A stretch of 64,000 nt of DNA from Sycon ciliatum (taxonomy: Eukaryota; Porifera; Calcarea; Leucosolenida; Sycettidae). Shown here in pieces: positions 51,977 to 63,867 of this stretch. The stretch's first letter is position 1. Each line of letters opens with the position of its first letter. The notes under the pieces were generated by a model. The model had not been told where the DNA came from, ran no database searches, and saw only the letters and a list, made by a program, of their open reading frames with translations. A program made the position numbers and the translations under genes. The DNA is taken from contig NC_088645.1 of the NCBI RefSeq assembly GCF_964019385.1, positions 36,511,303 through 36,575,302 on the forward strand, in the 5' to 3' direction.

Positions 51977-52144
51977 ATACACACGCTGTACTCCATCGGT
52001 TGCCACCCTGACACCTCATTGGCAAGTCGCCTTGTAATATGTAACCACTGTTGCATTCTGCTGTGCCGCGAGAGTAGCTACCATTGACGTACGCGAAATT
52101 TCGCTTGTTTGACTCTGGAGCCGGCGGGTCACAATACGTATACT
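51977..52144 (-). CDS. Exon for sushi (CCP) domain
   Basis: A minus-strand exon of 168 bp (56 codons), phase 1 at both ends. The acceptor ends TTTTTTCTTCCCTTGCAG and the donor is GTAT|GTAAGA. It reads (x)EYTYCDPPAPE...NGSYSRGTAECNSGYILQGDLPMRCQGGNRWSTACV. This is the complete sushi pattern: four cysteines, Y-x-x-G preceding the second, G-Y before the third quarter, and GxxRW before the last. Sushi modules occur in extracellular adhesion and complement-like proteins, often beside EGF modules. The nearest EGF exon downstream on the same strand is 21 kb away. Whether both belong to one gene cannot be decided here. Confidence 0.85.
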
Positions 52145-52694
52145 CTGCAAGGGAAGAAAAAAGAAAACGGGAACAACAGCGCACACACTTACAGGGCATA
52201 GCTTAAGGATTTCATTTAGCTCGTTTTGAAATCTGTCCGGACATGCCCGGACATTTTCCACAACACATTTTCAGGGTGTTCCCTCTTCTTTTTTTAGTAG
52301 TACTAAAGTATATCGATTCAAGTGCGAAGTCGACACCAACGGTCAAAAGTGTGAATTGACTGTAGCAACAACGCGTTGCTACAGGCGGATCAAGCAAATA
52401 TACTGAAGTCTACGATGTACGTGTTAGCTGTACAATATGCACGTTGCATTTGGCACGCAGCTCCGAAGAAAGCCCAAATCTGCATAAAAAGGTCGAAAGG
52501 TCGCTGTTCTTTTTTTACTTTTGACAGTATGTCCGGTGAAATTGAAAACGTCCAGCCAGTGGCGGAAAATGGCCGAAAAATGGCCGATGTCCGGCCGTTA
52601 ATCTATGCCCTGCACCTAACATCAGATCAGATCAAGCGAGTATGCCGGTTCAGTACAAACGTCCCAGGGGGTGTTCATGATTTGCGACTTCGCA

Positions 52695-52775
52695 CACTGC
52701 ATACTGCACACAGCACACTGCACACAGCACACGGCACACTGCACACTGCGCACTGCACACTGCACCGACACTCTA
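52695..52775. repeat. CACACTGCACACAG microsatellite
   Basis: A CACACTG/CACACAG run directly upstream of the LINE. The same repeat type ends the window at 63868-64000. Confidence 0.9.
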
Positions 52776-52784
52776 CACACTGCC

Positions 52785-54195
52785 GATATGGAATCCTGCC
52801 ATGTAACTGGAAGTTGGCGCATGTCGTGCCAGTGTTCAAAAAGAACTCCAAATCTAGTCCGGCCAACTACCGCCCAGTGTCTCTTCTCTCTATCCTCTAC
52901 AAGGTAATGGAAGGCATCGTCAACTCGCAGGTGGTCAACCATCTTGAGCGGAACCGACAGCTTCCTGACAGCCAGTATGGATTCCGCAGAGGCAGGGGAA
53001 CTGCCGATGTCCTGACAGCTCTGCAGAACGAATGGGTCCAGGCTGTTGCAAACGGTGGATCTGCTCAAGTGATAGCCGTGGATATAGCTGGCGCGTTCGA
53101 TCATGTGTCGCACACCGGTCTCCTGTACAAGGCAGAACCTGCTGGCATCAGGGGTACACTACTGACTTGGCTTCAGGACTACCTACATAGCCGTCAACTG
53201 AAAGTTGTGGTCAGCGGTCAAGCTTCATCTGCTCAGCATATCACCGCGGGAGTACCTCAGGGAAGTATCCTCGGGCCGACTCTATTTCTTATCTACGTCA
53301 GCGACATCGACCAAGGTCTTACCCCCGGAATGCGCCTTAGCTCCTTTGCTGATGACACCACGCTATACAGCCTGTTACAACCAGGAACTGCTGCTCCCCA
53401 CAATTCCTCCTTACAAGATGCCCTACATGGCCTTGAAGAGTGGGGTGAGCGGTGGCGGGTGACATTTAAGCCATCCAAGTCACAGCAGCTACTGTGCACA
53501 CGATCCTTGGACCCAGCCACTCCAGGCATCTCATTTGGTGTTGTCGACATTGCCCAGGCATCAACACTGAAGCTGTTGGGTATATTGTTCGACTCAAAGC
53601 TCTCGTTTCGCCAGCACATCAGCAGCATGGCGGTGAGAGCAAGTCAACGTTTTTGGCTTTTCCACCGAGCCGCGAGGATACTTGACACCAATGGTCGCCT
53701 GAGTGTCTACCGAGGATTCATTCGCCCTATGCTGGAGTATGCTCCACTGGTCTGGATGTCTGCTGCCCCGACCCATCTGGCCAGGCTCGACCGCATTCAG
53801 TGGAAGGCAATGGCCATCATAGGACCAGATGTGCTCCTCCAGAGTCTGCACGACGCACTCTCTCTGGGCTGTGCTACATGTACAAGCTTAAGTGCATCGG
53901 AAGCCCACAACAGCTGACCAACATTGTCCAACCAGCTGCACCCACTGTGGTTCGTCCACGAACCTGACACACGCATGCGGTGACCCATCCTCACCAGCTC
54001 CTGAATACCCTACCACCAGCTGCACCGGAGTTCATCAGGCGGTCCTTCCCGTTTGCCCACATCAGTTTGTGGAATCAACTGCCACCCTCCCTGTTCCAGC
54101 CACCAATGTCCCTGCAACGGCTGCACCGCTTCAAGGCAGCTGCATGGAAGCACTTGCTACACACTGACTGGCTGTGGGCTACAGACCACCTCTGA
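52785..54195 (+). pseudogene. LINE reverse transcriptase, 5'-truncated (CR1/L2/Jockey-like)
   Basis: The plus frame holds an RT from VPVFKKNSKSSPANYRPVSL (motif 1), through QYGFRRGRGTADVL, the first Asp in IAVDIAGAFDHVSH, AGVPQGSILGPTLFLIYV, catalytic SSFADDTTLYS, then LKLLGILFDSKLSF and YAPLVWMSA, to about 53917. A frameshift moves the end into another frame (53980-54195: FIRRSFPFAHISLWNQLPPSLF...). The endonuclease and ORF1 are missing. A C-run and T/A-rich tail follow to about 54380. It lies tail to tail with the LINE at 55-59 kb but belongs to a clearly different family. Confidence 0.88.
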
Positions 54196-54837
54196 AAGCC
54201 ACTGCTGCACACACCTGCGACGAAGTTGCCAGCCACTCTGGTCTAGATTCACCCTGCCGTATCACTCGAGAGCTACCCACACATCTCTCAATCCCCCCCC
54301 CCCCCCCATTTTTCCACTATTATTATCCCCTTCTGGTTTGTTTTGTTTTATTTATTTATTTATTTCATTTTTGTCTTTAGTCACTTCCTTATGTTGACTC
54401 ATTATAAACTTATGATTGGTTGGTGGTTGTGTTTATTTGAATTCGCAAACCGAACGGACTGAACATGTCCAATGACAAGGAAGCGAATGAAGTCCAAGTA
54501 GCCCAGAAATGGGGACACAGATGTGAAGAAAATATGGGAACAGAAGGTTCTCAGCAAAGGAAGAAGAGAAAAGAAGGAGAGAAAAAGAATAAAGAAGAAA
54601 AAGAAGAAAAAGGGGAGAAGAAAGCTTTTAGCAAAAAGAGAAAGGAAAGGATAAAGGAGAAAAGGGGGAAGCACATCATGGTCACGGCCAAAGCCGGAGT
54701 AGTGGCAAGACACAGTAGACATAACCACAACAGGAACAAGCACGCATGAAGTATGGGCCATGCCGGCCCAGAAGCGGAAGACACCGACAGGAAGAGAGAA
54801 GAGAAGAGAAGAGAGAGAAGTCGAAGCATTGCACATC

Positions 54838-54958
54838 TACACCCACACATCCACACGCCCACACATCCACACATCCACACACACACCCACACACACACTC
54901 ACACACACGCACACACATACACACACATACATGTACATACCCCCACCTACACACACAT

Positions 54959-54989
<31 letters not shown>

Positions 54990-55010
54990 TGTACATTGAC
55001 AGCCACACAT
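54838..55010. repeat. CA-rich microsatellite between two LINE tails
   Basis: CACA/CATACACA run. It lies just 3' of the minus-strand LINE and may be that element's tail repeat expanded. A purine-rich GAAGAAAGG stretch is at 54550-54670. Confidence 0.9.
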
Positions 55011-55035
55011 ACAATTGCTTTGCAATGTTCTCAGT

Positions 55036-57600
55036 TCATAGAAGAAACGGGCCTGCTGCAGCACGGAACTGACGAGGAACGGAGATGGAGCGAATACTGC
55101 TAGGCAGGTTGTTCCAGCATAGCGCACCCTGGAAGGCGAATGTCCCCTTTCCAGAGTTGCTGCGGGCGGGTGGCAGGCAGAGACCCTTGCCAGAGTCCAG
55201 GCGCGTGGACCGGCCCCAAGCTGGCAGCAAGTGGAAGTAAGTTATCCGACCCTGTGTGCTGAGGCAACGCCGCATCCTCCACAGGACCCCGATCTTTTGT
55301 GATACACGGTTTGCACAGCGGGTTACGTGGTCATCCCAAGACATGTTGCTATCAAATGTTATGCCAAGGTACCTGGCAGACTCCACAAGTGGCAGCAGGG
55401 TCCCGTTACAGTTCACCGAGAGTGGAGTATGTTTCTCAGGTAGGTTCCCAGAAATGGAGATCACCTGGCTTTTGGAAGCATTCAGGATCAAGCCACGGTC
55501 GTTTATCCAGTAAGCAATAGCTGAAGCAGACAGAATTGCAGACACTTCAGGCTTAGTCGGTTTGCTGCAAGTGAGACCAATGTCATCTGCAAACTGCAAA
55601 GACAACATACAACATAGGGTATTTCCCGAGTGTATACGTTCAACAAAATGGGGCCGAGCACAGATCCCTGTGGCACTCCGCAGGTGCGGCGAGTGATAGT
55701 GCTGCGTGATGGTCCGATACACACACGCTGGGTCCGTTCGGAGAGGTAAGACATGAACCACCGCAGGGCTGTGGCCGTGACGCCAACATTGAAGAGGTCG
55801 AGACTTAGTTGGTGATGTCTAACTTTATCGAATGCTTTTGACATGTCCAGTAAGCAGACACCTGTGTACATTCGTTTGTCCCGGGCAGTAAGGATACGGT
55901 TGGTGATGAGAGCTAGTGCATCCTCTGTGGAATGGCTGCTGCGAAATGCAAACTGAGTGGAGGGAAGTGATTCCGTGATGTTCATGACTGATACAAGTTC
56001 CTTCTGCACCAGCTTCTCTAATAGCTTGGACAGGATTGAGAGAAGAGAAATGGGACGGAAGTGAGTGGGACTGCTGGGTCACCAGCTATATATAGCGGTG
56101 ATACTTGTGCAAGCTTGAAGGCAGAGGGTACTGTACCACGGGATAGTGAGGCATTGAAGAGAGCAGCAACAGACGGAGCAATGATATCAGCACAGCACTT
56201 CAGAAGTACTCCTGGGATGCTGTCACTGCCTGTGGCCTTGGCTGCATTTATGCCTCTCAGGAGACGATAAACAGAGTTGGTTTGGACATACTGGAAAGCT
56301 GATAAGGCTGTGGGGCGTGATGGACCCTGTGGCATGGTGAGCACAGGGGGTCTATCATTATCAGTCACAACTTTACTGAAGGCTGTGGCGACATCCTCCA
56401 CATCACATGTTGGCTCAATACGTTGGCGAGTTCGAGATGTTACAGTGTTGATGATATGCCACAGTTTGCGTGGATTGCGACTATGTTCAGCACATTGGGT
56501 TTGGAAATACTCATTGCGTTTCCTACGATAGGCATTTCTGGCAGCCGCACGGGCACGCCTGAATGCCGAGTAGAGATGGGTGCTGTCCTTGTTCTGAAGC
56601 CACTGGCGTTGTAGCCTTTTCTTGCGACACTGGAGTTGGTACAATTCCCTGTCAGACCACGGGGGATATGAGCTTTCCTTCCTGCTGGTGGATTTGAGAG
56701 GGGCATGTCTGTCAAGAACACGAATGAATTTAGTGTGCCAAGGGCTCCACATCTCATTAGTGGAGGAAGTCGATTGGAACACGCTCAGGTTGGCATTGGC
56801 AAGCTCATCCCGAAATTCTGGAAGGTTTATGGTGCGCATGTTGCGGGTTAAACTGGTGCCCTGGCGTTGCGAGGAGTGTTGATGCTTAGGGGACGGTAGC
56901 GCGAGGTCCAGTCTAGCATGTACGGCCGAGTGATCACTCAGAGTGCAGGGTACGACATTGCAGGAGACTGTAGCAGGGCTACTGGTGAGGATCAGGTCCA
57001 GTGTTGTGCCGACTGGACATCTTGGGGTTATTCGGGTTGGGACAGAGACTAAATTTCTCAAACCGAAAGAGTGAATTGCGTCATTGGAACGATGGAGCTG
57101 GGGTGTTGCAGCTGAGCTAACATTAATGTTGAAGTCACCAAGCAGGGTGTCAGATGGTGATACCACTGCAGCCTGGTGAAGAGCCTGCTCAAATCTGTCC
57201 CAATAATGAATTGATTCAGCAGGGGGGCGATACATACACGCAAAAAGATGGCGCTGTTTGGAGTGGTGCAGACTGATCCACACGGCTTCAATACCGTCCA
57301 CCTTCAAATCTGGTTGTACGGTGACAGGAAGTGTAGCCATGTAATACAGGCACACACCTCCACCAGGACGGCCGGCTCGATCCAGCCTGGCAAGGCTGTA
57401 TCCAGATATGTCTATCTCATTGTTAGCTACTGTGTTGGTGAGCCAAGTCTCGGCCACACCAACAATGTCCCAGTCCATCGAATGCACCAGGTCCGACAGT
57501 TCATGTACTTTGTAGCGCAGACTACAAATTTTGAGGAATGCAATGGTCAAATCTTGCTCTGACGGTGCAAGCGCTGTTCTTGCAACAGTGGGTTGGAATG
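55036..57600 (-). pseudogene. LINE ORF2: AP endonuclease plus reverse transcriptase (broken)
   Basis: Minus strand, three frames in order. In 57550-56018 an APE-type endonuclease is seen with KICSLRYKVHEL, VGVAETWL (catalytic Glu), GYSLARLDR, YRPP, LLGDFNINV and LSDHSAV (catalytic Asp-His), then the RT fingers. In 56070-55503 the RT continues with LPSTQFAFRSSHSTEDAL, LLDMSKAFDKVRH and GVPQGSVLGPILLNVY. In 55761-55036 catalytic QFADDIGL, SKSQVISI, YLGITFDSNMSW and the terminal ALCWNNLPSSI appear. Frameshifts near 56060 and 55625 break the protein. With ORF1 upstream this is a CR1/Jockey-group LINE. Confidence 0.9.
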
Positions 57601-57822
57601 GTGTAGCGTTCGGATTGAGAGGAACTAGAGCTTGAGGAGCAGAGGTTGTCGAAATATGGTACTGATGTCAAATTAGCACTCAAATGTTATTCCGTTGATT
57701 GTGTCCTGTGCGCCACAGTTATCCGTATCTTCAGCACCTGAAACTTCGTCACTTTCAGCTGCAGTGGAGAAAGCATCGGCGAGTTTGTCAGCCCGGGGAG
57801 TTGCTGGGAATGTATGCTTCCC

Positions 57823-59411
57823 TTACGCCATGGTGAATCCATCTTTGTCAGTGTCAGGTGACTGATGAGGTGCCTTCCCTCTGCCATTGAAAAATCTGTT
57901 GCCCTCCTGCATTGGCGTCCTAGTCTCACTGCGTTCCTGTTGCAGTGCCTGTGAAAGCATGTCAGTGGTTTGACCTGTTTGCACTCCACCCTGAACTGCA
58001 GACTGTCCAGCAGCTCCATCTGTACATGTAGTCATCTCTGAGGCAGCAGTTGAACTATCATGAACTTCACGCTCAGGGTCCATGACCTGACCTGTATTCG
58101 ACCTTGAACCAGCCTTGTGGATCCGAGAGTACAGCGTGGAGTTGCCGGCAGATGCAGAGTTGTTGTTGTGCTGGCCACAGTCCTTCGCGAGGTGCGTACG
58201 GGAGCCACACTTGAAGCACTTGGGAACGTGACCCCTGTGCCAAACGCGAAGTTTTTGACCGGCGCCAGGCAGCACGATTGTAGACGGTACGGTGGACTTG
58301 GGTACAACATTTACAAATACAGTGCCAGTCGTGAACGTATACCGCCATCCACAGACTTTTCTTCCCGCTTTGGGAGACCAACGGTGGTCCCAAACTTCTC
58401 CATCGCCGATGAAATGGCCGACAGCGGAGTATCATCCGCCACGCCAAAGATATGCACAGAGACTACAGCTCCATCACCAACTAACAGTAGAGAGGTTTTG
58501 CATTCCGAATTTCGGAATTATTTTCGGAATGTGGCGCCAGCAGTCGAAAAAGTAGTCGAACTTTCGGAAGTGTGGTGGCGAAAGTGCATGGTTTTCCGAA
58601 AATGGATTTTCGGCTCTTTCATGTTTGGGAGTACATATTTGAATACAAAAAAGTGTATTTTTCATGTTTGTATTTCACTATATTTTGCTTTCTGATCTGC
58701 TGCTCTCGATTATTTGAAAAAATTTCCACGTATGTAGTCAGTTTTGATTTTTGCAGGTTTTGCTGCTCTCGCTTATCTCGCCATGTTGACTAATCTTCTC
58801 ACACTCCATCACACTCTATCTTCATTTGCCATGGAGCCTACTGACAGTACAAGACAGTAGTTCGCCAACCTCGTCTTCAGCTGTTGGATCACTTGGTCCA
58901 CCATCAGTACGTCCTCGTCTTCGAACCACACCCAAAAACAGTTTGGCCTGCGCACATGGATTTGATCCTGCTCAGGGAGTCGTAAGATACTTTGATCCTG
59001 CTCAACCCCTTCGACGCTCTCCATTTTGTTTTGCATGGCAACCCTTGGAAACGAAGTCGAATCAGATTTTCGGAATGCAAAACACTGAAAATACCGTTTT
59101 TCGGAACGCGCTTTTTTCGGAAAAGCACACTCGAAAATAATTCCGAAATTCGGAATGCAAAACCTCCCTAATACTAATTGAGCTCCGTCGACAGTGAGCC
59201 CTCTGGATAACACCTCGTCTCTGACAGATGTGGAGGAAAACGAAACTCTACAAACTCCTAGCCTTCCGCTCAGGTCAATTTGTTTTGATCCATCTGGTTT
59301 GACACCAGAGGAAAGCAACAGTCTAATAAAAAAGGCATGGTCCTTCGAGGGAAGGTTGCCACTCAGCTGTATGGAACATACTCGAGACATTTCTAACAGG
59401 TATACATACAC
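57823..59411 (-). pseudogene. LINE ORF1 (RNA-binding, zinc knuckle) split by a MITE
   Basis: Minus strand. The upstream part, 59411-59171, reads VKPDGSKQIDL...GVCRVSFSSTSVRDEVLSRGL. After the MITE (58490-59168) the frame continues VVSVHIFGVADDTPLSAISS, then after a frameshift near 58380 RYTFTTGTVFVNVV and PSTIVLPGAGQKLRVWHRG. It ends with one CCHC knuckle (CFKCGSRTHLAKDC) and a Gln/Thr-rich tail to TAA at 57823. This layout (fold with VxxxxFGVxxDxP, then zinc knuckle) is that of invertebrate LINE ORF1 nucleic-acid chaperones. It sits about 220 bases upstream of ORF2 of the same element. Confidence 0.8.
58490..59168. mobile_element. TIR element inserted in LINE ORF1, TA duplication
   Basis: 679 bp with perfect 35-bp inverted ends containing GAGGTTTTGCATTCCGAATT, outer bases GA/GG, flanked by TA (58488-58489 and 59169-59170). 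ATTCCGAA/TTCGGAAT motifs are repeated subterminally. Removing it with one TA joins the LINE ORF1 frame exactly. No transposase is inside. Confidence 0.92.
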
Positions 59412-59644
59412 ACAGGATTGAATGATTCCTCAGCGCCAAAAACTGCATCCACTCGCCAGCTCTACACATGATTAATTTTGATGCATACATGGCACTGTGA
59501 CGCCGAGACCCATGGTCGGCAGAGTCCATGTATTTCATCAGCACAGCTATTAACTGGCATTGTGGATAGCGCCTACCCAGTCCAATGGACCCTTTGTATG
59601 CGTGTTAAAACAAAATGGCGTCACGATTTATTGAAAGGGGTATA

Positions 59645-60378
59645 GTTGGTGGTACGAGTGTTCAAACCAAGAGTACATGAAAAGGTTTTCATGTACTCTT
59701 GTTCAAACCCATTTGAACTTCATACTGTTCGTCTTCTTTTTGACATGCTCTCTTTCCAGCGTACTTAGCTTTTGTTTGTTGAGAGCTGTTTTGGCTTTCT
59801 CCTATACCTCTGGGGGATGCCAAGTGATGGTTTTGAGAGGCTGGGGATGGCTGTGAGCAAGAGTTTGCCGATCGGCGTTGTCCTCGCTATGGCGATGAAA
59901 ATACTAGTTACTGCGCACCTGGCAGATATCACAACACGTCGGAGCGTCCAGGAGCAAAGGAATCTTGGGTTTTCACTGGAATCTAGTTCCTCCAGCATCG
60001 TGTAGCCCGCCGTCGGTGAATGGCCGTACAGAAAGGTCGAACCTGGTCTTCTGCAGCATTTCGCAGTCCTGCGAGGCACACTGAATACGCCTGTCATGTA
60101 TTCTACAAATAAAAATCACGAAGTAGTGGACTTTATAGTGATGAGTCTATCCTGTATGCTGCAAAAGACGCAGGAAATGTGACTGGTGTCCGTACACTGG
60201 ACGCCAATATCATCCCAGTCTTCTCCTGCAGGATCTGTTTGACATTGACATACCGGTATGCAGTGGGTCGACATTGGCCTGGTTTGGCAGCTATCTGCCT
60301 GGGTGGATGTAGCAGGTTTGCATTGGCGCGTCGTCCAGTCCGACATTGTCTTGTAACTGTGGAGTACCGGCAGGGTTT
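59645..60378 (+). repeat. Large inverted repeat, left arm
   Basis: About 730 bases (GGTGGTACGAGTGTTCAAA ... ATGTGACTGGTGTC...) mirrored at 63133-63832. The arms enclose 2.75 kb that hold another foldback element. No protein motif is recognised in the arms. This may be a long foldback transposon or a local inverted duplication. Confidence 0.85.
59668..59701. mobile_element. 34-bp palindromic insertion with 7-bp duplication
   Basis: CAAGAGTACATGAAAA-GG-TTTTCATGTACTCTTG, flanked by TTCAAAC on both sides. The opposite arm of the large inverted repeat lacks it. Its halves equal the ends of the 46021-46286 MITE, so it is an end-to-end remnant of that family. Confidence 0.85.
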
Positions 60379-61039
60379 GAGAGGTTGCTCGTTCTGTGAA
60401 CACATCTCCACTGCCTGTCTCGTCCTGGAAGTGCCGTCTCGCCGCTTCCTTGCTCTACAGTCACGCCGTTATTTCGCTTTGTTTCGTGGTGCAGCTCAAA
60501 ACCTGCCCAAACAACTGTGAGCTCGCAACATGGTATGGCCAAATTGCACCATGTTGGTTAACTAAAACCGGGATAGTCGAGTAAGCGAGTTCACTCCCTG
60601 GGCCATGGCAAGATCTGTTCAGCGCGGGCTATTCCAACCTCCAAGTGCATAGTCACCGATCGATCCATGCGATGGTGGTTGACCTACAAAGAGCCAAGGT
60701 CTACGAGTACTACTATTGGATGCTGTCTACATGCAGTCAACAAAGTACCTCAGTATGCCCCAGAATAGGGCAAGTGCATCTATAGCATGGCACAACAGGG
60801 GTTCTGGTGGCACATGTCAAACAAGCAGTAGCGACTAGTGCCAGCTACCTATTGGAGGCTAGCCGCTACAGTCTGTCACTGGAGATAATTATTATGTTCA
60901 CTGTTTAGACTGAGCACAATCATTGATGCCCAATCAATCTGCCCAATGTGTGTTCTGTTCCACCTAATTATAACGTCCCATCGCATCAACCCTACTACAC
61001 GCACATGTCGTCACTCTAGCATGACTTGTGTTATTATTG
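60379..61039. other. Non-coding stretch
   Basis: No exon, transposase or terminal repeat was recognised. Confidence 0.5.
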
Positions 61040-61735
61040 TTTATTCCCGTAGCTATGCAGAAGACGTTACTTCCGTAACGTCTGGCGCTAGCCAGGGTCC
61101 ACACAGCTTTAATTTGGTGTTTGTTTGTTTTTTTGTTTGTTTGTGTCACGCCTGGCGCTATCCCGTATCTGACGGCAAAAAATCATAGGGATGTTAAAAA
61201 AATTTCAATTCTCCTATTTTTTCAGGCATATCCTGGGATTCGAACCCGCACTATCGCCCTACATGCATTCCCCCATACACTTCGCATTCATACCCATTCT
61301 TCCAAGTTGCTTCACGTTATGATCGTGCGTTTGAAAGCCCTATTTTAATATTGCGGCCAGCTATATGTGGCCAGCTGTGTTTGATGGTACGGTACGGGAG
61401 ACGGTGTTGTATTACCCTCGATCGTACCTGTCCCGTACCTATCCCTACCGTACCGTACCATCAAAGACGGCTGGCCACAATGCATATTCAAATAGGGCTT
61501 TCAAATGCAAGATCATAATGTGAAGCAACTTGGAAGAATTAGTATGTATGCGAAGTGTATCGGGGGATGCATGCAGGGCGCGATAGTGCGGGTTCGAATC
61601 CCAGGTTATGTCTTAAAAAAAAAAGGAATTTTTTAAAGAATTTTACAACATCCCTATGCTTTTTTTTGTCTAGGTCATCAAGGCAAAAAAAGCATAGCGT
61701 AGGGCCCTGAGCTTCCAAGCTCTCTCGTTTTGATT
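61040..61735. repeat. tRNA-like-box foldback element, copy 3
   Basis: Nearly identical to 15958-16662 from end to end, including the AAGACGTTAC/GTAACGTCT hairpin, both GGTTCGAATCC boxes and the final CTTCCAAGCTCTCTCG. The high similarity over about 700 bases implies recent copying. Confidence 0.85.
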
Positions 61736-63132
61736 CGCACGATAAATAGAGCACAACAAACGTTAACTTGACCGAAGGATAAAGGCGATTGCAGATAGAG
61801 GAACACATCGAGGTACAGGTATCGGCATCAATACAGTATCAGAGAGAAACAAACTTTAATGAGAGGTACGCAGAAAAACTCTTGTAAGCCCAAGGGGAAG
61901 TGGTTGATGAGGGATGAATGCACTCTCCAAGCTCATCTACACTGTTCGTGGAAATGCACACATACATACAATATTATACAACATGGCAATAGCATGCACA
62001 GAACCGAACAATTTCATGTTCACACATACAAGCACAGACATGAACATTAGTTCCAAAAGCCGATACAGACAATATCCCCATACACACAGACGCACACACA
62101 CACACACAAACAATGTCCCATGTATGCGCCCGTGGCGAGAAAAGCACGCAAATCTACAAATGCACTGGATGTGAACCCACAGATTTTCCCTTATAGCAAC
62201 GATAGCGGATCTGATTCTGAATGAAACACACACACACACACACAATACAATCATTGAATGCCCATCCGCAGATGATGGCAGGTCCTGAAAGAACAGGCAG
62301 TGTTCCAGTAATGGGGAACAGAACTTCGAGTGACGAGTGAGGTATACACACACACGTGCGTGCGCGGGCACACACTAAAGTATTCAGAAATAGAATCGAC
62401 ATTGTAGTATTCATTGGTTGGGGAATAGAAAGGAAAATAAAACATTGCTGTAGGTTATTGTTGTAAGGACACTGGGAGCACAACAGAAAGGTAAGCAACT
62501 TGCTCTGAAGCAAAGAAAGTTATTATTCCACGGATCTCAGAAGGAAGGAACGTTCCAGAATGCTGCACTAGCAACAGGCGGCCTGCATGTGCGCGGCATC
62601 TGCAGTCGGTCCAGCTGCCGGCCTTGCAGTGCTGAAAAGAAAGTGCAGTACAGCATGTCACATAGTATCGCAGCCTGGACAAATCGGCGCTGGGAAGTCC
62701 TAGTTATGTGCTCACCTACACCACGATGCACCAATCTTCTGAGCTACTTTGGCAACAACGTTGTCCACTTGAGACTCCCATGGGCATAGCCAGTTGTTGA
62801 GGGCTGCACCAAGGTGGACGGTAATGACCGCTGATGGCAAGGCAATCCATGACACACAGTCACTAGGGCATCGTCAACATGCCGCTGAGGCTGGATCGAT
62901 AAAATCAACCTTTAGGCTGTCGCGGGGTTGACAACGAGGCCGCTGTCTCGAAGCTAGTCAGTCAGCCTGGTCACCGCCATTGACGAACCAGTCGCCACCG
63001 CCAGCAGTGGCGATAGGTTGTGACACGTGTGGTGCAATATTGTCAGAAAATTCAGTACTTAGGATAAGATGAGTGACAAAGGGAACGTTGTGTTTGATAA
63101 TATTGAAGTGAACAGGGATGATCACAAACCCT
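61736..63132. other. Non-coding stretch with short CA runs
   Basis: Short CACACA runs occur at about 62088-62110, 62226-62243 and 62345-62360. No gene or complete transposon recognised. Confidence 0.5.
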
Positions 63133-63832
63133 GCGCGTATTCCGTCGTGAGTTACAAGAAAATTCCGGACTCGACGACGAGCAAACGCCAACCTGCTACG
63201 TCCAACCAGGCAGATACTATTACGATAGCTGCCAAACCAGGTCAATGCCGACCTACTGCATGATGTCAATGTCAAACAGATTCTGCAGGAGAAGACTGGG
63301 GTGTTGGCGTCCAGTCACTGAGTGTACAGACACCAGTCACATTTCCTGTGTCTTTTGCAGCATATTGGCTGAGACTCATCACTGTAGAGTCCACTACTGC
63401 ATGAGTTTTATTTGTACAATACATGGCAGGCGTACACGGTGTGCATCGCAGGACTGCGAGGTGCTGCAGAAGACCAGGTTCGACCTTTCTGGACCGCCAT
63501 TCACCGACGGTGGGCTACACGATGCTGGAGGAACTAGATTCCAGTGAAAACCCAAGATTCCTTTTCTCCTGGACGCTCCGACATGTTGTGATATCTGCCA
63601 GGTGCGCAGTAACTAGTATTTTCATCACTATAGCGAGGACGACGCCGATCGGCAAACTCTCGCTCACAGCCATCACCAGCCTCTCAAAATCATCACTTGG
63701 CATCCCCAGAGGTACAGGAGAAAGCCAAAACAGCTCACAACAAACAAAAGCTAAGGACGATCGAAAGAGAGCATGTCAAAAAGAAGACGAACAGTATGAA
63801 GTTCAAATGGTTTTGAACACTCGTACCACCAA
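63133..63832 (-). repeat. Large inverted repeat, right arm
   Basis: Reverse complement of the left arm with scattered substitutions and without the 34-bp insertion. Confidence 0.85.
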
Positions 63833-63867
63833 CATTATTTGTAGGTTGTTCTCTTTAAAAAAATAAA

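Noticed and set aside
54465-54749. Lys/Glu-rich 94-codon ORF
   Set aside because: It comes from a purine-rich GAAGAAAGG stretch between two LINE tails; it is low complexity and has no start context or domain.
61570-61610. GGTTCGAATCCC box as a tRNA gene
   Set aside because: No cloverleaf could be built; the box lies in a repeated foldback family. It is treated as tRNA-like only.
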